In this document: positions 17,492 to 28,129 of the stretch, in pieces
How the letters are laid out: each line of letters starts with the position of its first letter
Position numbering within the stretch: position 1 is the stretch's first letter
From: Campylobacteraceae bacterium
Lineage (GTDB): Bacteria; Campylobacterota; Campylobacteria; Campylobacterales; Arcobacteraceae
Direction of reading: 5' to 3'
NCBI GenBank assembly: GCA_013373175.1
Contig: JABXII010000013.1
Location: 62,001 to 126,000 of the forward strand
Length of the DNA stretch: 64,000 nucleotides
Translations under genes and position numbers: made by a program
The notes under the pieces: model-generated
Database searches by the model: none
The model's input: the letters and a program-made list of their open reading frames with translations, nothing else
Told to the model about the DNA's origin: nothing

Positions 17492-18928
17492 TTATCCCAC
17501 ACTTCCTTCTAAAGAGATACTAAGTAACTCTTTAGCTTCCGCTGCAAACTCCATTGGTAACTCTTTTAATACCTCTTTACAGAATCCATTTACAATCATT
17601 GCAATTGCATCTTCTTCATCAATACCTCTTTGAGATAAATAAAATAGTTGTTCTTCAGATATCTTTGAAGTAGTTGCTTCATGCTCAATATGTGCACTTG
17701 AGTTTTTAATCTCATGATATGGATAAGTATGAGCTTTACATTTGTGTCCAATTAAAAGTGAATCACACTCAGAAATATTTCTTGCATTTTTTGCATTTTT
17801 ACCTACACTTACTAAACCTCTATAAGCATTTACCCCAGTCATAGCTGAGATACCTTTTGAGATAATAGTTGATTTTGTATTTTCACCTAAGTGAATCATT
17901 TTACTACCAGTATCTGCTTGTTGGGCACGACTTGAAATAGCTACAGAGTAGAATTCACCAACTGAGTTATTTCCTTTTAAAACACATGAAGGGTATTTCC
18001 ATGTTAAACTAGAACCTGTCTCAACTTGTGTCCAAGAGATTTTTGAGTTTTCACCTTTACATAAACCTCTTTTAGTAACAAAGTTTAAAATACCACCTTT
18101 ACCCTCATCATCACCTGGATACCAGTTTTGAATAGTCGAATATTTTATTTGTGCATTATCTAAAGCGACTAATTCTACAACTGCAGCATGAAGTTGTCTT
18201 TCATCTCTCATTGGAGCTGAACATCCTTCATTATAAGAAACATAAGAGTTTTCATCACAGATTATTAGTGTTCTTTCAAACTGTCCTGTATCTAAAGCAT
18301 TTATTCTAAAGTAAGTAGAAAGTTCCATTGGACATTTAGTATTAGGTGGAATATAAACAAAGCTTCCATCTGTAAATACTGCACTATTTAGTGTTGAAAA
18401 ATAGTTATCGTTTTTACTTACAACTGAAGCTAAATATTTTTTTAAAATTTCTGGATGAGAATGGGCTGCTTCTGAAATAGAACAGAAGATAATACCTAGT
18501 TTCTCTAACTCTTCTTGATAAGTCGTTTTTACAGAAACTGAATCAAATACAGCATCAACTGCAACACCTGCAAGCATTTTTTGCTCTTCTAATGGAATCC
18601 CTAATTTTTCGTATGTTTTTAAAATCTCTGGATCTACTTCATCTAAAGAATCCAATGCTTTTTTAGGTGCACTATAATATGCAATATCTTGATAATCTAT
18701 TTTTGGATAATTTAGATGCGCCCAATCAGGCTCTTCCATTTTTAACCAAATCTTGTATGCTTTTAATCTAAAGTCAAGTAACCACTCTGGCTCTTCTTTC
18801 TTTTTTGAGATGGCTTTTATTACATCTTCATTTAAGCCTTTAGGAAATGTATCACTTTCTACAAGTGTTTCAAAACCTAATTTGTAGTCTTGTTTCAAAA
18901 TCTCTTTTAAATGGTTGTTTTCACTCAT
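17492..18928 (-). CDS. sufB: SufB Fe-S scaffold subunit
   Basis: The 478-residue protein is full-length SufB. Recognisable pieces are YYSAPKKA near residue 90, [37 protein letters not shown], and the C-terminal core with [20 protein letters not shown] and [21 protein letters not shown]. It forms the scaffold with SufC and SufD, on which clusters are built. It is the first gene of the operon and is preceded by a dyad operator. After it comes the structured element, not a short gap. Confidence 0.96.
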   Translation of the reverse strand: MSENNHLKEILKQDYKLGFETLVESDTFPKGLNEDVIKAISKKKEEPEWLLDFRLKAYKIWLKMEEPDWAHLNYPKIDYQDIAYYSAPKKALDSLDEVDPEILKTYEKLGIPLEEQKMLAGVAVDAVFDSVSVKTTYQEELEKLGIIFCSISEAAHSHPEILKKYLASVVSKNDNYFSTLNSAVFTDGSFVYIPPNTKCPMELSTYFRINALDTGQFERTLIICDENSYVSYNEGCSAPMRDERQLHAAVVELVALDNAQIKYSTIQNWYPGDDEGKGGILNFVTKRGLCKGENSKISWTQVETGSSLTWKYPSCVLKGNNSVGEFYSVAISSRAQQADTGSKMIHLGENTKSTIISKGISAMTGVNAYRGLVSVGKNAKNARNISECDSLLIGHKCKAHTYPYHEIKNSSAHIEHEATTSKISEEQLFYLSQRGIDEEDAIAMIVNGFCKEVLKELPMEFAAEAKELLSISLEGSVG

Positions 18929-18946
18929 TTTAAAACCTTTTTCTAA

Positions 18947-18969
18947 TTAGGACTAAAATTGTCCTATTT
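18947..18969. promoter_or_regulatory. candidate Fe-S/Rrf2-type operator of the suf operon
   Basis: TAGGAC-N7-GTCCTA is a perfect inverted repeat 20-40 bases before the sufB start. The 23-base window (TTAGGACT...TTGTCCTATTT on the plus strand) matches a site in front of nifS at 17 positions. Half-sites of this look are known for IscR/RirA-like Rrf2 regulators. No Rrf2 gene lies in the window. Confidence 0.55.
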
Positions 18970-19110
18970 GAGTAAATTTAACATATGTTCATTAAAAAAG
19001 TGTATAAAAGTTCAACTAATATATAACTTTAAATTAAATTTTAAGTTTAATTAAACTGCTTTATAAGTGCTTTTGAGTAGATTTGAAAAGAATTTTAAAT
19101 TGGAGAAGAT

Positions 19111-19644
19111 ATGAAACTTGTATTTATTGAGAGTATAAATAATAAATATTTCAACAAAGCATGGCAATTGTATTTAAACTCTTTTCCTGAAATTGAAAGA
19201 AGAACTTTAAAAGAACAAGAAGAAATTTTAAATGACAAGAATTTTAAAATGTCTTGTTATATAAAAGATGAGCTTATTATTTCTATTGTATTTTTTTGGA
19301 AAATTAATGTAAAAAATAAAATATATACTTTTTTAGAACATTTTGCTGTAAATAAGCAATTAAGAGGTCAATCTTTTGGTACAAAAATTTTACAAGAGTT
19401 TATTGAAAAAAATAAAAATATAGTTTTAGAAATAGAACCAATCGTAGATGAAATCACAAAGAAAAGGCTAAGATTTTATGAAAGGTTTGGTTTTGTTGTC
19501 AACTCTCATGAACATTTCCAAATACCTTTTAGAAAAGATGCAATAGAGTTAAAACTTTTATTAATGAGTCAAAAAAATACTCTTTCAAAACAAGAGTATA
19601 AAGAGCTTTATGAAAGTATGAAAAAATCTCTTAAAAGATTTTGA
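19111..19644 (+). CDS. GNAT-family N-acetyltransferase
   Basis: The 177-residue protein has the GNAT fold signature: FLEHFAVNKQLRGQSFGTKIL, where the acetyl-CoA loop R-G-Q-S-F-G is visible around residue 88, then RLRFYERFGF. The substrate is unknown. It is preceded by GGAG at 7 bases. It is convergent with the ABC permease gene; the intervening 12 bases hold no hairpin. Confidence 0.82.
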   Translation: MKLVFIESINNKYFNKAWQLYLNSFPEIERRTLKEQEEILNDKNFKMSCYIKDELIISIVFFWKINVKNKIYTFLEHFAVNKQLRGQSFGTKILQEFIEKNKNIVLEIEPIVDEITKKRLRFYERFGFVVNSHEHFQIPFRKDAIELKLLLMSQKNTLSKQEYKELYESMKKSLKRF

Positions 19645-19656
19645 CATACAATTATT

Positions 19657-20448
19657 TTACATTTTTATTTTTGCTTCTAATCTATTTGTATAGTATGAAA
19701 TAGGGTAGGTTAATAGTAAATATCCAACGGCAAGGGGAATATAACTCTCCAATGTAGAATATGTATAAGCATTTACCTCTTGAGCATTCATTGTAAATTC
19801 ACTAATAGATATAATTGAAAGTAAAGAAGAGTCTTTTATGATACTTGCAAATTGCCCTGTTAAAGCAGGTAGCATTCTTCTAAAAGCTTGAGGAAAAATC
19901 ACATATCTATACATTTGATAGTTTGTCATTCCAAGACTTAAACTTGTTTCAAACTGTTCTACTTCAACTGATTCAATTGCACCTCTAATAATCTCACTTA
20001 CATATGCTCCTGCAAAAAGTGCTAAGATGACAGTTCCTACAACATATCTATTTTCAAAACCTAAGTTATTTGCAAATACATAAAAGAAAATAAGTATTTG
20101 TACTAAAAGTGGAGTTCCACGTATTAATTCAATATAGAATCTAGAAAAAAATCTAAGAAGTATAAATTTTGAGTTTTGCCCATAGGCAAAAAATAAACCA
20201 ATAATAAAGCTTAGAATAAGCGCAAAAAATGAAATGTAGATAGTCATAAGAAAACCATCAATAAACTTTTCTCTATATTCATAAACACTATGCCAATTAA
20301 AGTTATAAGAGATGTTTTTAAACATAAAATAGAATGTAATAAAAACAGTTAAAATTAGAAGAAGAAAATTAAAAAGGTAAATAGCTTTTGAAAGCTTTTT
20401 ACCTTTTTTAAATCCTAGTTCATTAATAAATAAATTTTTTAGTTTAAT
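19657..20448 (-). CDS. amino-acid ABC transporter permease (HisM/GlnP type), probable ATT start
   Basis: The core (GFLMTIYISFFALILSFIIG onward) has five helices and the permease EAA region (SLSLGMTNYQMYRYVIFPQAFRRMLP). It imports amino acids with the binding protein encoded upstream. The first ATG (20325) has no Shine-Dalgarno and follows an open 44-codon extension that encodes a further membrane helix (YLFNFLLLILTVFITFYF). The only placed start is ATT at 20448, 7 bases after AGGA. This extended frame is the same frame as the upstream binding-protein gene, separated from it by that gene's TAG and three codons. Readthrough is the alternative. No ATPase gene is adjacent. Confidence 0.8.
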   Translation of the reverse strand: MKLKNLFINELGFKKGKKLSKAIYLFNFLLLILTVFITFYFMFKNISYNFNWHSVYEYREKFIDGFLMTIYISFFALILSFIIGLFFAYGQNSKFILLRFFSRFYIELIRGTPLLVQILIFFYVFANNLGFENRYVVGTVILALFAGAYVSEIIRGAIESVEVEQFETSLSLGMTNYQMYRYVIFPQAFRRMLPALTGQFASIIKDSSLLSIISISEFTMNAQEVNAYTYSTLESYIPLAVGYLLLTYPISYYTNRLEAKIKM

Positions 20449-20457
20449 TTTTAAGTC

Positions 20458-21267
20458 CTAGAAGAAGAATGGAATGCCAAGATCATCAAATGTTTTTTTA
20501 GCATCAGTTAAATATTTGTTTGCAAAAGAATCAAATGTTCCATCTTTTTTTGCTTTTTTGATGAAAGCATCAACATCTTTTTTAAGTGGACTATTCTTTT
20601 TAAGAGCAACTCCCCAGTATTCAAAATCTTCTTGGAAAGATTGAAGAAGTGCTACAGTTGTATCTTTATGCTTTGCATAGTTTTTATAAATTGTTAGTTG
20701 GTCATATAAAAATCCGTCTGCTTTTCCTTGAACAACTTCTAAAACACAAGCAGCTTCTTTATCAAATACAAGTATTTCTGCATTTTTTAAATTATCTTTT
20801 GCATAAACATGTCCAGTTGAACCTTTTTTTACTGCAACTTTTTTTCCAGCTTGGTCTAAGTCTTTAATTGACTTAACTTCTGAATCTTTATTTGCTAAGA
20901 TTGCTAATGAAGATTGAGCATAAGGAACTGAAAAGTCAATAGACTTTTTTCTTTCTTCAGTAATTGTCATAGAAGAGATGATTAAATCAATCTTTCCTGT
21001 TTTAAGTGAAGGAATAAGACCATCCCAAGCGATATTTTCAATTACAACTTCTCTTCCTAAATAATCACCTAATGCTTTAGCAAAATCAACAGATACCCCT
21101 GAAGGAGTTCCATCTTTTTCACTCATTTCAAATGGAGGATAAGCAAGTTCCATTCCAACTTTTAATACTTCTTTTTCTTCTTTTTTTTGTGAAGAATCAT
21201 CATTACAACCAGAAATGAATACCATTAAAAATGGTATAACAAGTGTTAATAAGAGTTTTTTTAACAT
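20458..21267 (-). CDS. amino-acid ABC transporter substrate-binding lipoprotein
   Basis: The 269-residue family 3 solute-binding protein has a lipoprotein signal (LLLTLVIPFLMVFISGC, Cys near residue 21), the ligand-site opening VGMELAYPPFEMSEKDG, FAKALGDYLGR, WDGLIPSLKTGKIDLIISSMTIT and KVAVKKGSTGH. It would bind polar amino acids in the periplasm. The length is complete, so the TAG at 20458 is a natural end. The downstream permease frame continues in the same phase. Confidence 0.92.
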   Translation of the reverse strand: MLKKLLLTLVIPFLMVFISGCNDDSSQKKEEKEVLKVGMELAYPPFEMSEKDGTPSGVSVDFAKALGDYLGREVVIENIAWDGLIPSLKTGKIDLIISSMTITEERKKSIDFSVPYAQSSLAILANKDSEVKSIKDLDQAGKKVAVKKGSTGHVYAKDNLKNAEILVFDKEAACVLEVVQGKADGFLYDQLTIYKNYAKHKDTTVALLQSFQEDFEYWGVALKKNSPLKKDVDAFIKKAKKDGTFDSFANKYLTDAKKTFDDLGIPFFF

Positions 21268-21354
21268 AAATAATAACCTTTAAAGTTTTTTATATTATCT
21301 CATAAGAAGCTTATTTTTTTATTAGAATTAATTAAAATCATCTAAATTTTTTAA

Positions 21355-21377
21355 TTAAGACTGTTTTTATCCTATTT
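21355..21377. promoter_or_regulatory. candidate operator before nifS, like the suf operator
   Basis: The 23-base window TTAAGACT...TTATCCTATTT aligns without gaps to the suf operator at 18947-18969, with 17 matches. It sits immediately upstream of the -10 (21382), where a repressor or activator would act. Confidence 0.5.
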
Positions 21378-21381
21378 AAAA

Positions 21382-21387
21382 TATAAT
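21382..21387 (+). promoter_or_regulatory. candidate -10 of the nifS-nifU operon
   Basis: TATAAT lies about 75 bases before the nifS ATG, directly after the putative operator. No standard -35 is visible; the operator occupies that region. Confidence 0.5.
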
Positions 21388-21444
21388 TACGCGATTTAAT
21401 TAAAAACAACGCATATTTTTGGAATAATATAGTGTTAAATGTAA

Positions 21445-22659
<1,215 letters not shown>

Positions 22660-22677
22660 AAACTAAGGAATATTTAA

Positions 22678-23658
22678 ATGGCAAAAAATGATTTAATTAG
22701 TGGATCAATTTGGGACGAATACTCAAATCAAGTTATTAGAAGAATGGATGACCCAACTCACCAAGGTGAAATTACTGAAGAAAGAGCAAAAGAGTTAGGT
22801 GGAAAACTAATCATTGCTGACTTTGGTGCAGAATCATGTGGTGATGCAGTAAGACTTTACTGGTGTATTGAAGAAGGAACAAACAAAATTTTAGAATCAA
22901 AATTCAAATCTTTTGGTTGTGGTACTGCAATTGCTTCTTCTGATGCTATGGCTGAGTTATGTGAAGGTAAAACAGTTGATGAAGCTGTTAAGATTACAAA
23001 TATTGATGTTGAAAAAGCGTTAAGAGACCATCCAGATGTTCCTGCTGTTCCACCTCAAAAAATGCACTGTTCTGTAATGGCTTATGATGTTATCAAAAAA
23101 GCTGCTGCTACATATAAAGGTGTAGATATGGAATCTTTTGAGACTGAAGTAATTATTTGTGAGTGTGCAAGGGTAACTTTAGGAACTATTCAAGAAGTAA
23201 TTAAATTAAATGATTTAAAAAGTGTTGAAGAGATTACAGATTATACAAAAGCAGGTGCATTTTGTAAATCATGTATTAAACCAGGTGGACATGAAGAAAA
23301 AGATATTTATTTAGTAGATATTTTAAATGATGTTAGAGCTGAAATGGAACAAGATAAATTAAAAGAAGCTGCTGATGCAAGTGCTGCAGGTTCTTCAACT
23401 TTTGATAAAATGACTATTGTTCAAAGAATCAAAACAATTGATGAAGTATTAGATGCAGATATTAGACCAATGTTAATGATGGACGGTGGTAACATGGAAA
23501 TCATTGATATTAAAGAAAATATTCCATTCTATGATTTATATATTAGATATTTAGGTGCTTGTAATGGTTGTGCTTCAGGTGATACTGGTACTTTATATGC
23601 AATTGAATCAGTACTTAAACAAAAAGTTGATGAAAATATTAGAGTTTTACCAATTTAA
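22678..23658 (+). CDS. nifU: NifU three-domain Fe-S scaffold
   Basis: The 326-residue protein has all three NifU parts. These are an IscU-like N-domain (ESCGDAV, FGCGTAIASSDAM, KMHCSVMA give the three cluster cysteines), a central permanent [2Fe-2S] BFD-like domain (ICECARVTLG and GAFCKSCIKPGG), and a C-terminal Nfu domain with LGACNGCASGDTGT. It assembles clusters using sulfur from NifS. It is followed by a strong terminator. Confidence 0.95.
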   Translation: MAKNDLISGSIWDEYSNQVIRRMDDPTHQGEITEERAKELGGKLIIADFGAESCGDAVRLYWCIEEGTNKILESKFKSFGCGTAIASSDAMAELCEGKTVDEAVKITNIDVEKALRDHPDVPAVPPQKMHCSVMAYDVIKKAAATYKGVDMESFETEVIICECARVTLGTIQEVIKLNDLKSVEEITDYTKAGAFCKSCIKPGGHEEKDIYLVDILNDVRAEMEQDKLKEAADASAAGSSTFDKMTIVQRIKTIDEVLDADIRPMLMMDGGNMEIIDIKENIPFYDLYIRYLGACNGCASGDTGTLYAIESVLKQKVDENIRVLPI

Positions 23659-23685
23659 TTAATATCATAAATTAAACAGATTATT

Positions 23686-23715
23686 AAAACCCAAGTTGAA
23701 AACAACTTGGGTTTT
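23686..23715 (+). terminator. intrinsic terminator after nifU
   Basis: A 13-bp perfect stem (AAAACCCAAGTTG / CAACTTGGGTTTT) with an AAAA loop is followed by a T-run. It closes the nifS-nifU operon. Confidence 0.92.
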
Positions 23716-23740
23716 TTTATTTTTAATGAATTGTTATTCA

Positions 23741-23800
23741 ATAAAAAGTAAAAAGAAAGTAAAAAGAAAGTAAATAAAAAGTAGATTAAAAGTAAAATTT
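23741..23800 (+). repeat. 11-bp phased A-tract repeat upstream of the chemoreceptor gene
   Basis: Five GT dinucleotides recur at 23748, 23759, 23770, 23781 and 23792, exactly 11 bases apart, separated by A-rich tracts (AAAAAGAAAGT units, degenerating downstream). The period equals about one helical turn, so the DNA should be intrinsically curved. It ends just before a plausible -10 (GATAAAATA at about 23802). This is likely part of the promoter. Confidence 0.65.
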
Positions 23801-23835
23801 AGATAAAATACTTAAATTTTTTTGGGGAGTATATT

Positions 23836-25293
23836 ATGTTTAGTTTCGGTAAAACAGAAGAAGAAGTAGGTAGATTACAGGCATTAGAAGAAAATTATGC
23901 AATTATTTCTTTTAAGCCAGATGGAACAATTATACATGCAAATGAGAATTTTTTAAATGCACTTGGATATAAATTAAATGAAGTTATAGGAAAACATCAT
24001 AGAATATTTTGTGAAAAAGCATATGTAAATTCTTCAGCATATACAGAATTTTGGAAAGAATTGGGTAATGGTAAATCTCATATAGATGAGTTCGAAAGAT
24101 TTAGAAAAGATGGTAATTCTATTTGGATTCAAGCTTCATATACTCCCGTAAAAGACAAAAATGGAAAAGTAACAAGAGTAGTTAAATTTGCACAAGATAT
24201 AACAGATGCAAAGAGAGTTATTCATTGTGTAAATGATGCTATAGATGTAGCAAAAACAGGTTTAATGAATCAAACAATTACTGAAAAAACAAAGAATGAT
24301 GGTATCGAAGAGTTAAAAAATGGTATTAATGATTTATTTAAAATAGTCTCTTCTAAAGTTAATGGAGATTTAAATAGTATCTCTGATGCATTAAATTCTT
24401 ATCAAAAACTAGACTTTAGATTTAGAATTGAAGGTAATGATTTAGGAGACACAGCAAATGGTTTAAACAGTCTTGCTGAAGTTATTAATAAAATGTTAGT
24501 GGACAATAAAGAGAATGGTTTAACTTTAGATGAAAGTTCAAATATTTTACTTAAAAATGTAGATATGTTAAATGTAAATACTAACGAAGCAGCAGCTTCT
24601 TTAGAAGAAACAGCAGCAGCATTAGAAGAAATTACAAGTAATATCTCTTCAAATACTAAAAATGTATTAAAAATGGCAGAATTTGCAAATCAAGTAACTA
24701 GTTCAACAAACGAAGGTAAAACATTAGCTCAAGAAACTACAAATGCAATGAATGATATTGATGCTGAAGTAAATGCAATTAATGAAGCAATTACAGTAAT
24801 TGACCAAATAGCCTTCCAAACAAATATTCTGTCTTTAAATGCAGCAGTAGAAGCAGCAACAGCAGGTGAAGCAGGTAAAGGTTTTGCAGTAGTTGCACAA
24901 GAAGTTAGAAACTTAGCTTCAAGATCAGCGGAAGCAGCAAAAGAGATTAAAACTCTTGTGGAAAAAGCTACAATTAAAGCTAATAATGGAAAAACAATCT
25001 CTTCAAAAATGATTGAAGGTTATAATGGACTTAGTGAGAATATTACAAAAACTATTGACTTAATTTCTGATATTGAAAGTTCTACTAAAGAACAACAAAC
25101 TGGTATTGAGCAAATAAATGATGCAATCAATAGTCTTGATTCACAAACACAACAAAATGCTTCTATTGCAAATCAAACTCATGATATAACTGTACAAACT
25201 GATACAATAGCGAAACTTATTGTTTCAGATGCAAATGAAAAAGAGTTTATTGGTAAAGAAAGTGTAAAAGCAAAAAATTTGAATTCTAAATAG
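23836..25293 (+). CDS. cytosolic PAS-containing methyl-accepting chemotaxis protein
   Basis: The 485-residue protein has no membrane helix. A PAS domain (residues about 18-130, [18 protein letters not shown], ending [13 protein letters not shown]) is followed by a linker and the MCP signalling hairpin. The highly conserved tip is [17 protein letters not shown], then [15 protein letters not shown]. It resembles Aer-like redox or energy sensors, but cofactor-binding residues cannot be settled by eye. It acts on CheA/CheW; a CheV is encoded 2 kb downstream. The start follows a GGGGAG site. Confidence 0.92.
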   Translation: MFSFGKTEEEVGRLQALEENYAIISFKPDGTIIHANENFLNALGYKLNEVIGKHHRIFCEKAYVNSSAYTEFWKELGNGKSHIDEFERFRKDGNSIWIQASYTPVKDKNGKVTRVVKFAQDITDAKRVIHCVNDAIDVAKTGLMNQTITEKTKNDGIEELKNGINDLFKIVSSKVNGDLNSISDALNSYQKLDFRFRIEGNDLGDTANGLNSLAEVINKMLVDNKENGLTLDESSNILLKNVDMLNVNTNEAAASLEETAAALEEITSNISSNTKNVLKMAEFANQVTSSTNEGKTLAQETTNAMNDIDAEVNAINEAITVIDQIAFQTNILSLNAAVEAATAGEAGKGFAVVAQEVRNLASRSAEAAKEIKTLVEKATIKANNGKTISSKMIEGYNGLSENITKTIDLISDIESSTKEQQTGIEQINDAINSLDSQTQQNASIANQTHDITVQTDTIAKLIVSDANEKEFIGKESVKAKNLNSK

Positions 25294-25302
25294 TTAGTAT
25301 TT

Positions 25303-25330
25303 AAGGTTAATGTAGTTTTACATTGGCCTT
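25303..25330 (+). terminator. terminator after the chemoreceptor gene
   Basis: A 12-bp stem (AAGGTTAATGTA / TACATTGGCCTT, with two G-U wobbles) and GTTT loop are followed by TTT. It lies between convergent genes. Confidence 0.7.
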
Positions 25331-25345
25331 TTTACTTTAGATTAA

Positions 25346-25627
25346 TTAATTATCTTTATTGTTAATTCCATTATAGGCTAAGTATAGATTCTTAAGAAGT
25401 TGTAGATATTTTTCATTGAAATCAATCCAATAATTTAAAGCATATTTGTATTTTTCATCATCTTCTTTATTTATTTCATAATAAGAGATAAATTCATCAA
25501 TTGTTTTTAAAAGTTTTTCAACTTCTTTACTATTTTCAAAATCTTCATTCATTTCAAAACATTTTTTATACTCTTTTAAATCATGTTCCCAAACTGATAA
25601 CTTTTTTATTAATTCAAGTGTATTCAA
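25346..25627 (-). CDS. hypothetical helical protein (93 aa)
   Basis: The product (MNTLELIKKLSVWEHDLKEY start) is rich in Glu, Lys, Asn and Tyr and looks entirely alpha-helical, with no signal peptide or membrane segment. It is divergent from argH and convergent with the chemoreceptor gene. I recognise no family; codon use fits its neighbours. Confidence 0.6.
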   Translation of the reverse strand: MNTLELIKKLSVWEHDLKEYKKCFEMNEDFENSKEVEKLLKTIDEFISYYEINKEDDEKYKYALNYWIDFNEKYLQLLKNLYLAYNGINNKDN

Positions 25628-25701
25628 TATTGTCCTTTAGCTGAATATATCCTAATTTTGATATAATCCCATTTAATTAGTCCAAAAGAGGAATTGTATA
25701 C

Positions 25702-27093
25702 ATGTCAAATCAAAATGAACAAATACTAAAAAACACAAATGCACAAATTTTAGATGAGTTTAATGCTTCAATAATGTTTGATAAAGAGTTATACTCTCAA
25801 GATATAAGAGGAAGTATTGCTCATTCACAAATGCTTTGTGAGCAAGGTGTTTTAACAAAAGAAGAACAAGAGTCTATTGAAAAAGGTTTATTACAAGTAA
25901 AAGAAGAAATAGAATCTGGAAATTTTCAATTCACTTTAGCAACTGAAGATATTCATATGGCTGTTGAGTCAAGACTTACTGAAATCATAGGAGAACCTGG
26001 GAAAAAACTTCATACTGCAAGAAGTAGAAATGACCAAGTTGCTACTGATTTTAGACTTTATGTTCAAGAAAAATCACTTTCTATAAAAGCACAACTAAAA
26101 GAGTTAGTAGATACTTTTGTAAATGTTGCAAGTAAACATACAGAAACTTTAATTCCTGGAATGACTCATTTACAACATGCTCAACCATTAAATTTTGGTT
26201 ATCATCTACTTGCTTATGCAAATATGTTTAAAAGAGATTTTGAAAGATTTGAAAGTTCATATGAAAGAAACAATTATTCTCCACTAGGAAGTGCAGCATT
26301 AGCTGGAACACCCCATAATATTGATAGAAATTCAACTTGTGAGAAGTTAGGTTTCAAAGCGCCAACAGCTCATGCAATGGATACAGTTTCAGATAGAGAC
26401 TTTGCATTAGAGATTTTATTTAATATCTCTACTTGTATGATGCATATTTCAAGAATTTCAGAAGAGTTAATTACATGGTCGTCTTATGAATTCCAATTTG
26501 TAAGAATGAGTGACGAGTATGCTACAACATCTTCAATTATGCCTCAAAAGAAAAACCCTGATGTACCTGAACTTCTAAGAGGAAAAACAGGACGTGTATA
26601 TGGGAATCTTATTTCACTTCTTACAGTAATGAAAGGTTTACCTTTAGCATATAACAAAGATACTCAAGAAGATAAAGAGGGTGTTTTTGATTCTGTTAAA
26701 ACAGTTGAAATTTCATTATCAATTTTAAATGAAGTTATTAAAACAATGATTGTAAATGTAGATAAAATGCAAGCAGCTTGTAAAATTGGACACTTAAGTG
26801 CTACAGATTTAGCAGACTTTTTAGTTCAAAAACAAAATATGCCATTTAGAACAGCTTATTATATTACAAAAGATGTAGTTGCATGTGCTAACTCTTTAAA
26901 TAAAGATATCTCTGAGCTTACAATTGATGAAATTAGAAGTTCAAATGATGAATTAAAAGATATAGATGAAGAGATTATTATGTATTTAGATTTAAGAAAT
27001 TCTATGAATGCTAGAACTTCATTAGGTGGAACATCAACACAACAAACTAAAAATCAAATTGAAGCTTTTGAAAACTGGTTAGAAAATAAATAA
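25702..27093 (+). CDS. argH: argininosuccinate lyase
   Basis: The 463-residue fumarase/aspartase-superfamily enzyme cleaves argininosuccinate to arginine and fumarate. The family signature [17 protein letters not shown] is near residue 280, with [17 protein letters not shown] near 108 and [16 protein letters not shown] near 155. Length is normal. It is a single gene between two hairpins; argC lies 2 kb further on. Confidence 0.96.
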   Translation: MSNQNEQILKNTNAQILDEFNASIMFDKELYSQDIRGSIAHSQMLCEQGVLTKEEQESIEKGLLQVKEEIESGNFQFTLATEDIHMAVESRLTEIIGEPGKKLHTARSRNDQVATDFRLYVQEKSLSIKAQLKELVDTFVNVASKHTETLIPGMTHLQHAQPLNFGYHLLAYANMFKRDFERFESSYERNNYSPLGSAALAGTPHNIDRNSTCEKLGFKAPTAHAMDTVSDRDFALEILFNISTCMMHISRISEELITWSSYEFQFVRMSDEYATTSSIMPQKKNPDVPELLRGKTGRVYGNLISLLTVMKGLPLAYNKDTQEDKEGVFDSVKTVEISLSILNEVIKTMIVNVDKMQAACKIGHLSATDLADFLVQKQNMPFRTAYYITKDVVACANSLNKDISELTIDEIRSSNDELKDIDEEIIMYLDLRNSMNARTSLGGTSTQQTKNQIEAFENWLENK

Positions 27094-27113
27094 AAGTAAT
27101 TAAAGAAAAGAAT

Positions 27114-27140
27114 AAAAAAGACTAAAATTTAGTCTTTTTT
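27114..27140. terminator. bidirectional terminator between argH and cheV
   Basis: A perfect 27-base palindrome (AAAAAAGACTAAA-A-TTTAGTCTTTTTT) has A- and T-runs in the arms. It lies between convergent argH and cheV. Confidence 0.85.
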
Positions 27141-27142
27141 AT

Positions 27143-28048
27143 TTAGTAAGCTAAATGCTGTTTAGCAGCTTCATATAGAGCTTGAATATCAGTTTTTCCA
27201 ATAAAACCATCAACTCCAATATTATTCATTTTATTTTTAACTGCATCAGTAGTCATTGATGAGTTTACAATAATTGGAATATGTGCATATTTACTGTTTT
27301 GTTTTACAAATGAAGCAACTTGGAAACCATCAGTTTCTGGCATTTCAATATCTGTAATTATTAATGCAACAGTAGAAGGATCAATCTCTGAAAGTCTTTC
27401 AAGTAGTAATGCACCATTATTATAGATTTCATAATTAATACCTGCTTTTTTGAAGAACTTAGTTAATACTTCTCTTGCTACACCAGAATCTTCAGCTGCT
27501 AATACAATTTTATTAGTGTCAAATTTAGATTCAACATATTTATTTAATGTATCTTCTCCATCTTCAACCCAACCTAAGTCTTGTAATAACTGCTCTGCAT
27601 TAAATACAGTACATAACTCATCTTTATCATGTACTTTTACATATGTAGTATATGTAACTTTTGAGTTTGTTTCTTCTGTATGTCTTAGTTCATCTGTTGT
27701 TTTTTCAACGATATCAAGCATATCTCTGATTAAAAAACCAACTTTTTTGTGGTTGAATTCACAATAGATGATTAGTTTGTAATCTTCTTGATTTAGCTTT
27801 GGAATACCAAGCCATGCATCAAGGTTGATTAATGTAACAGGTTCCCCTCTAATTGTTGCAATACCAGCAACAACATCGCTATCTGCAGGAGTATCGTTTA
27901 TAGTTACTTCTTCTGCAATAACAAATGCCTTAACCTTTGCAATATTAATTGCATAAATGTTATTATGACCAGTATAGAAAACAGCTAATTGCTGTACATT
28001 TCTTAAATGTCCTTGTGTCATTTGTTCAACACTATTGATACCACTCAT
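27143..28048 (-). CDS. cheV: CheV chemotaxis coupling protein (CheW-REC)
   Basis: The 301-residue protein has an N-terminal CheW-like domain (residues about 15-160, FYTGHNNIYAINIAKVKAF, VAGIATIRGEPVTLINLDAWLG). A response-regulator receiver follows (AAEDSGVAREVL, phospho-acceptor Asp in LIITDIEMPETDGF, Lys in GFIGKTDI). It couples chemoreceptors to CheA and probably tunes adaptation through phosphorylation. Confidence 0.95.
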   Translation of the reverse strand: MSGINSVEQMTQGHLRNVQQLAVFYTGHNNIYAINIAKVKAFVIAEEVTINDTPADSDVVAGIATIRGEPVTLINLDAWLGIPKLNQEDYKLIIYCEFNHKKVGFLIRDMLDIVEKTTDELRHTEETNSKVTYTTYVKVHDKDELCTVFNAEQLLQDLGWVEDGEDTLNKYVESKFDTNKIVLAAEDSGVAREVLTKFFKKAGINYEIYNNGALLLERLSEIDPSTVALIITDIEMPETDGFQVASFVKQNSKYAHIPIIVNSSMTTDAVKNKMNNIGVDGFIGKTDIQALYEAAKQHLAY

Positions 28049-28129
28049 GTATGCCCTTTTTGACTAATATACTAGATTATATTCGTTTTTTTCTTATAAT
28101 AAACTTTAAAATATTACTAAAATATTACT

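Noticed and set aside
23741-23800. Possible CRISPR-like repeat
   Set aside because: Units are only 11 bases, without spacers of constant length or cas genes; phased A-tracts explain it better.
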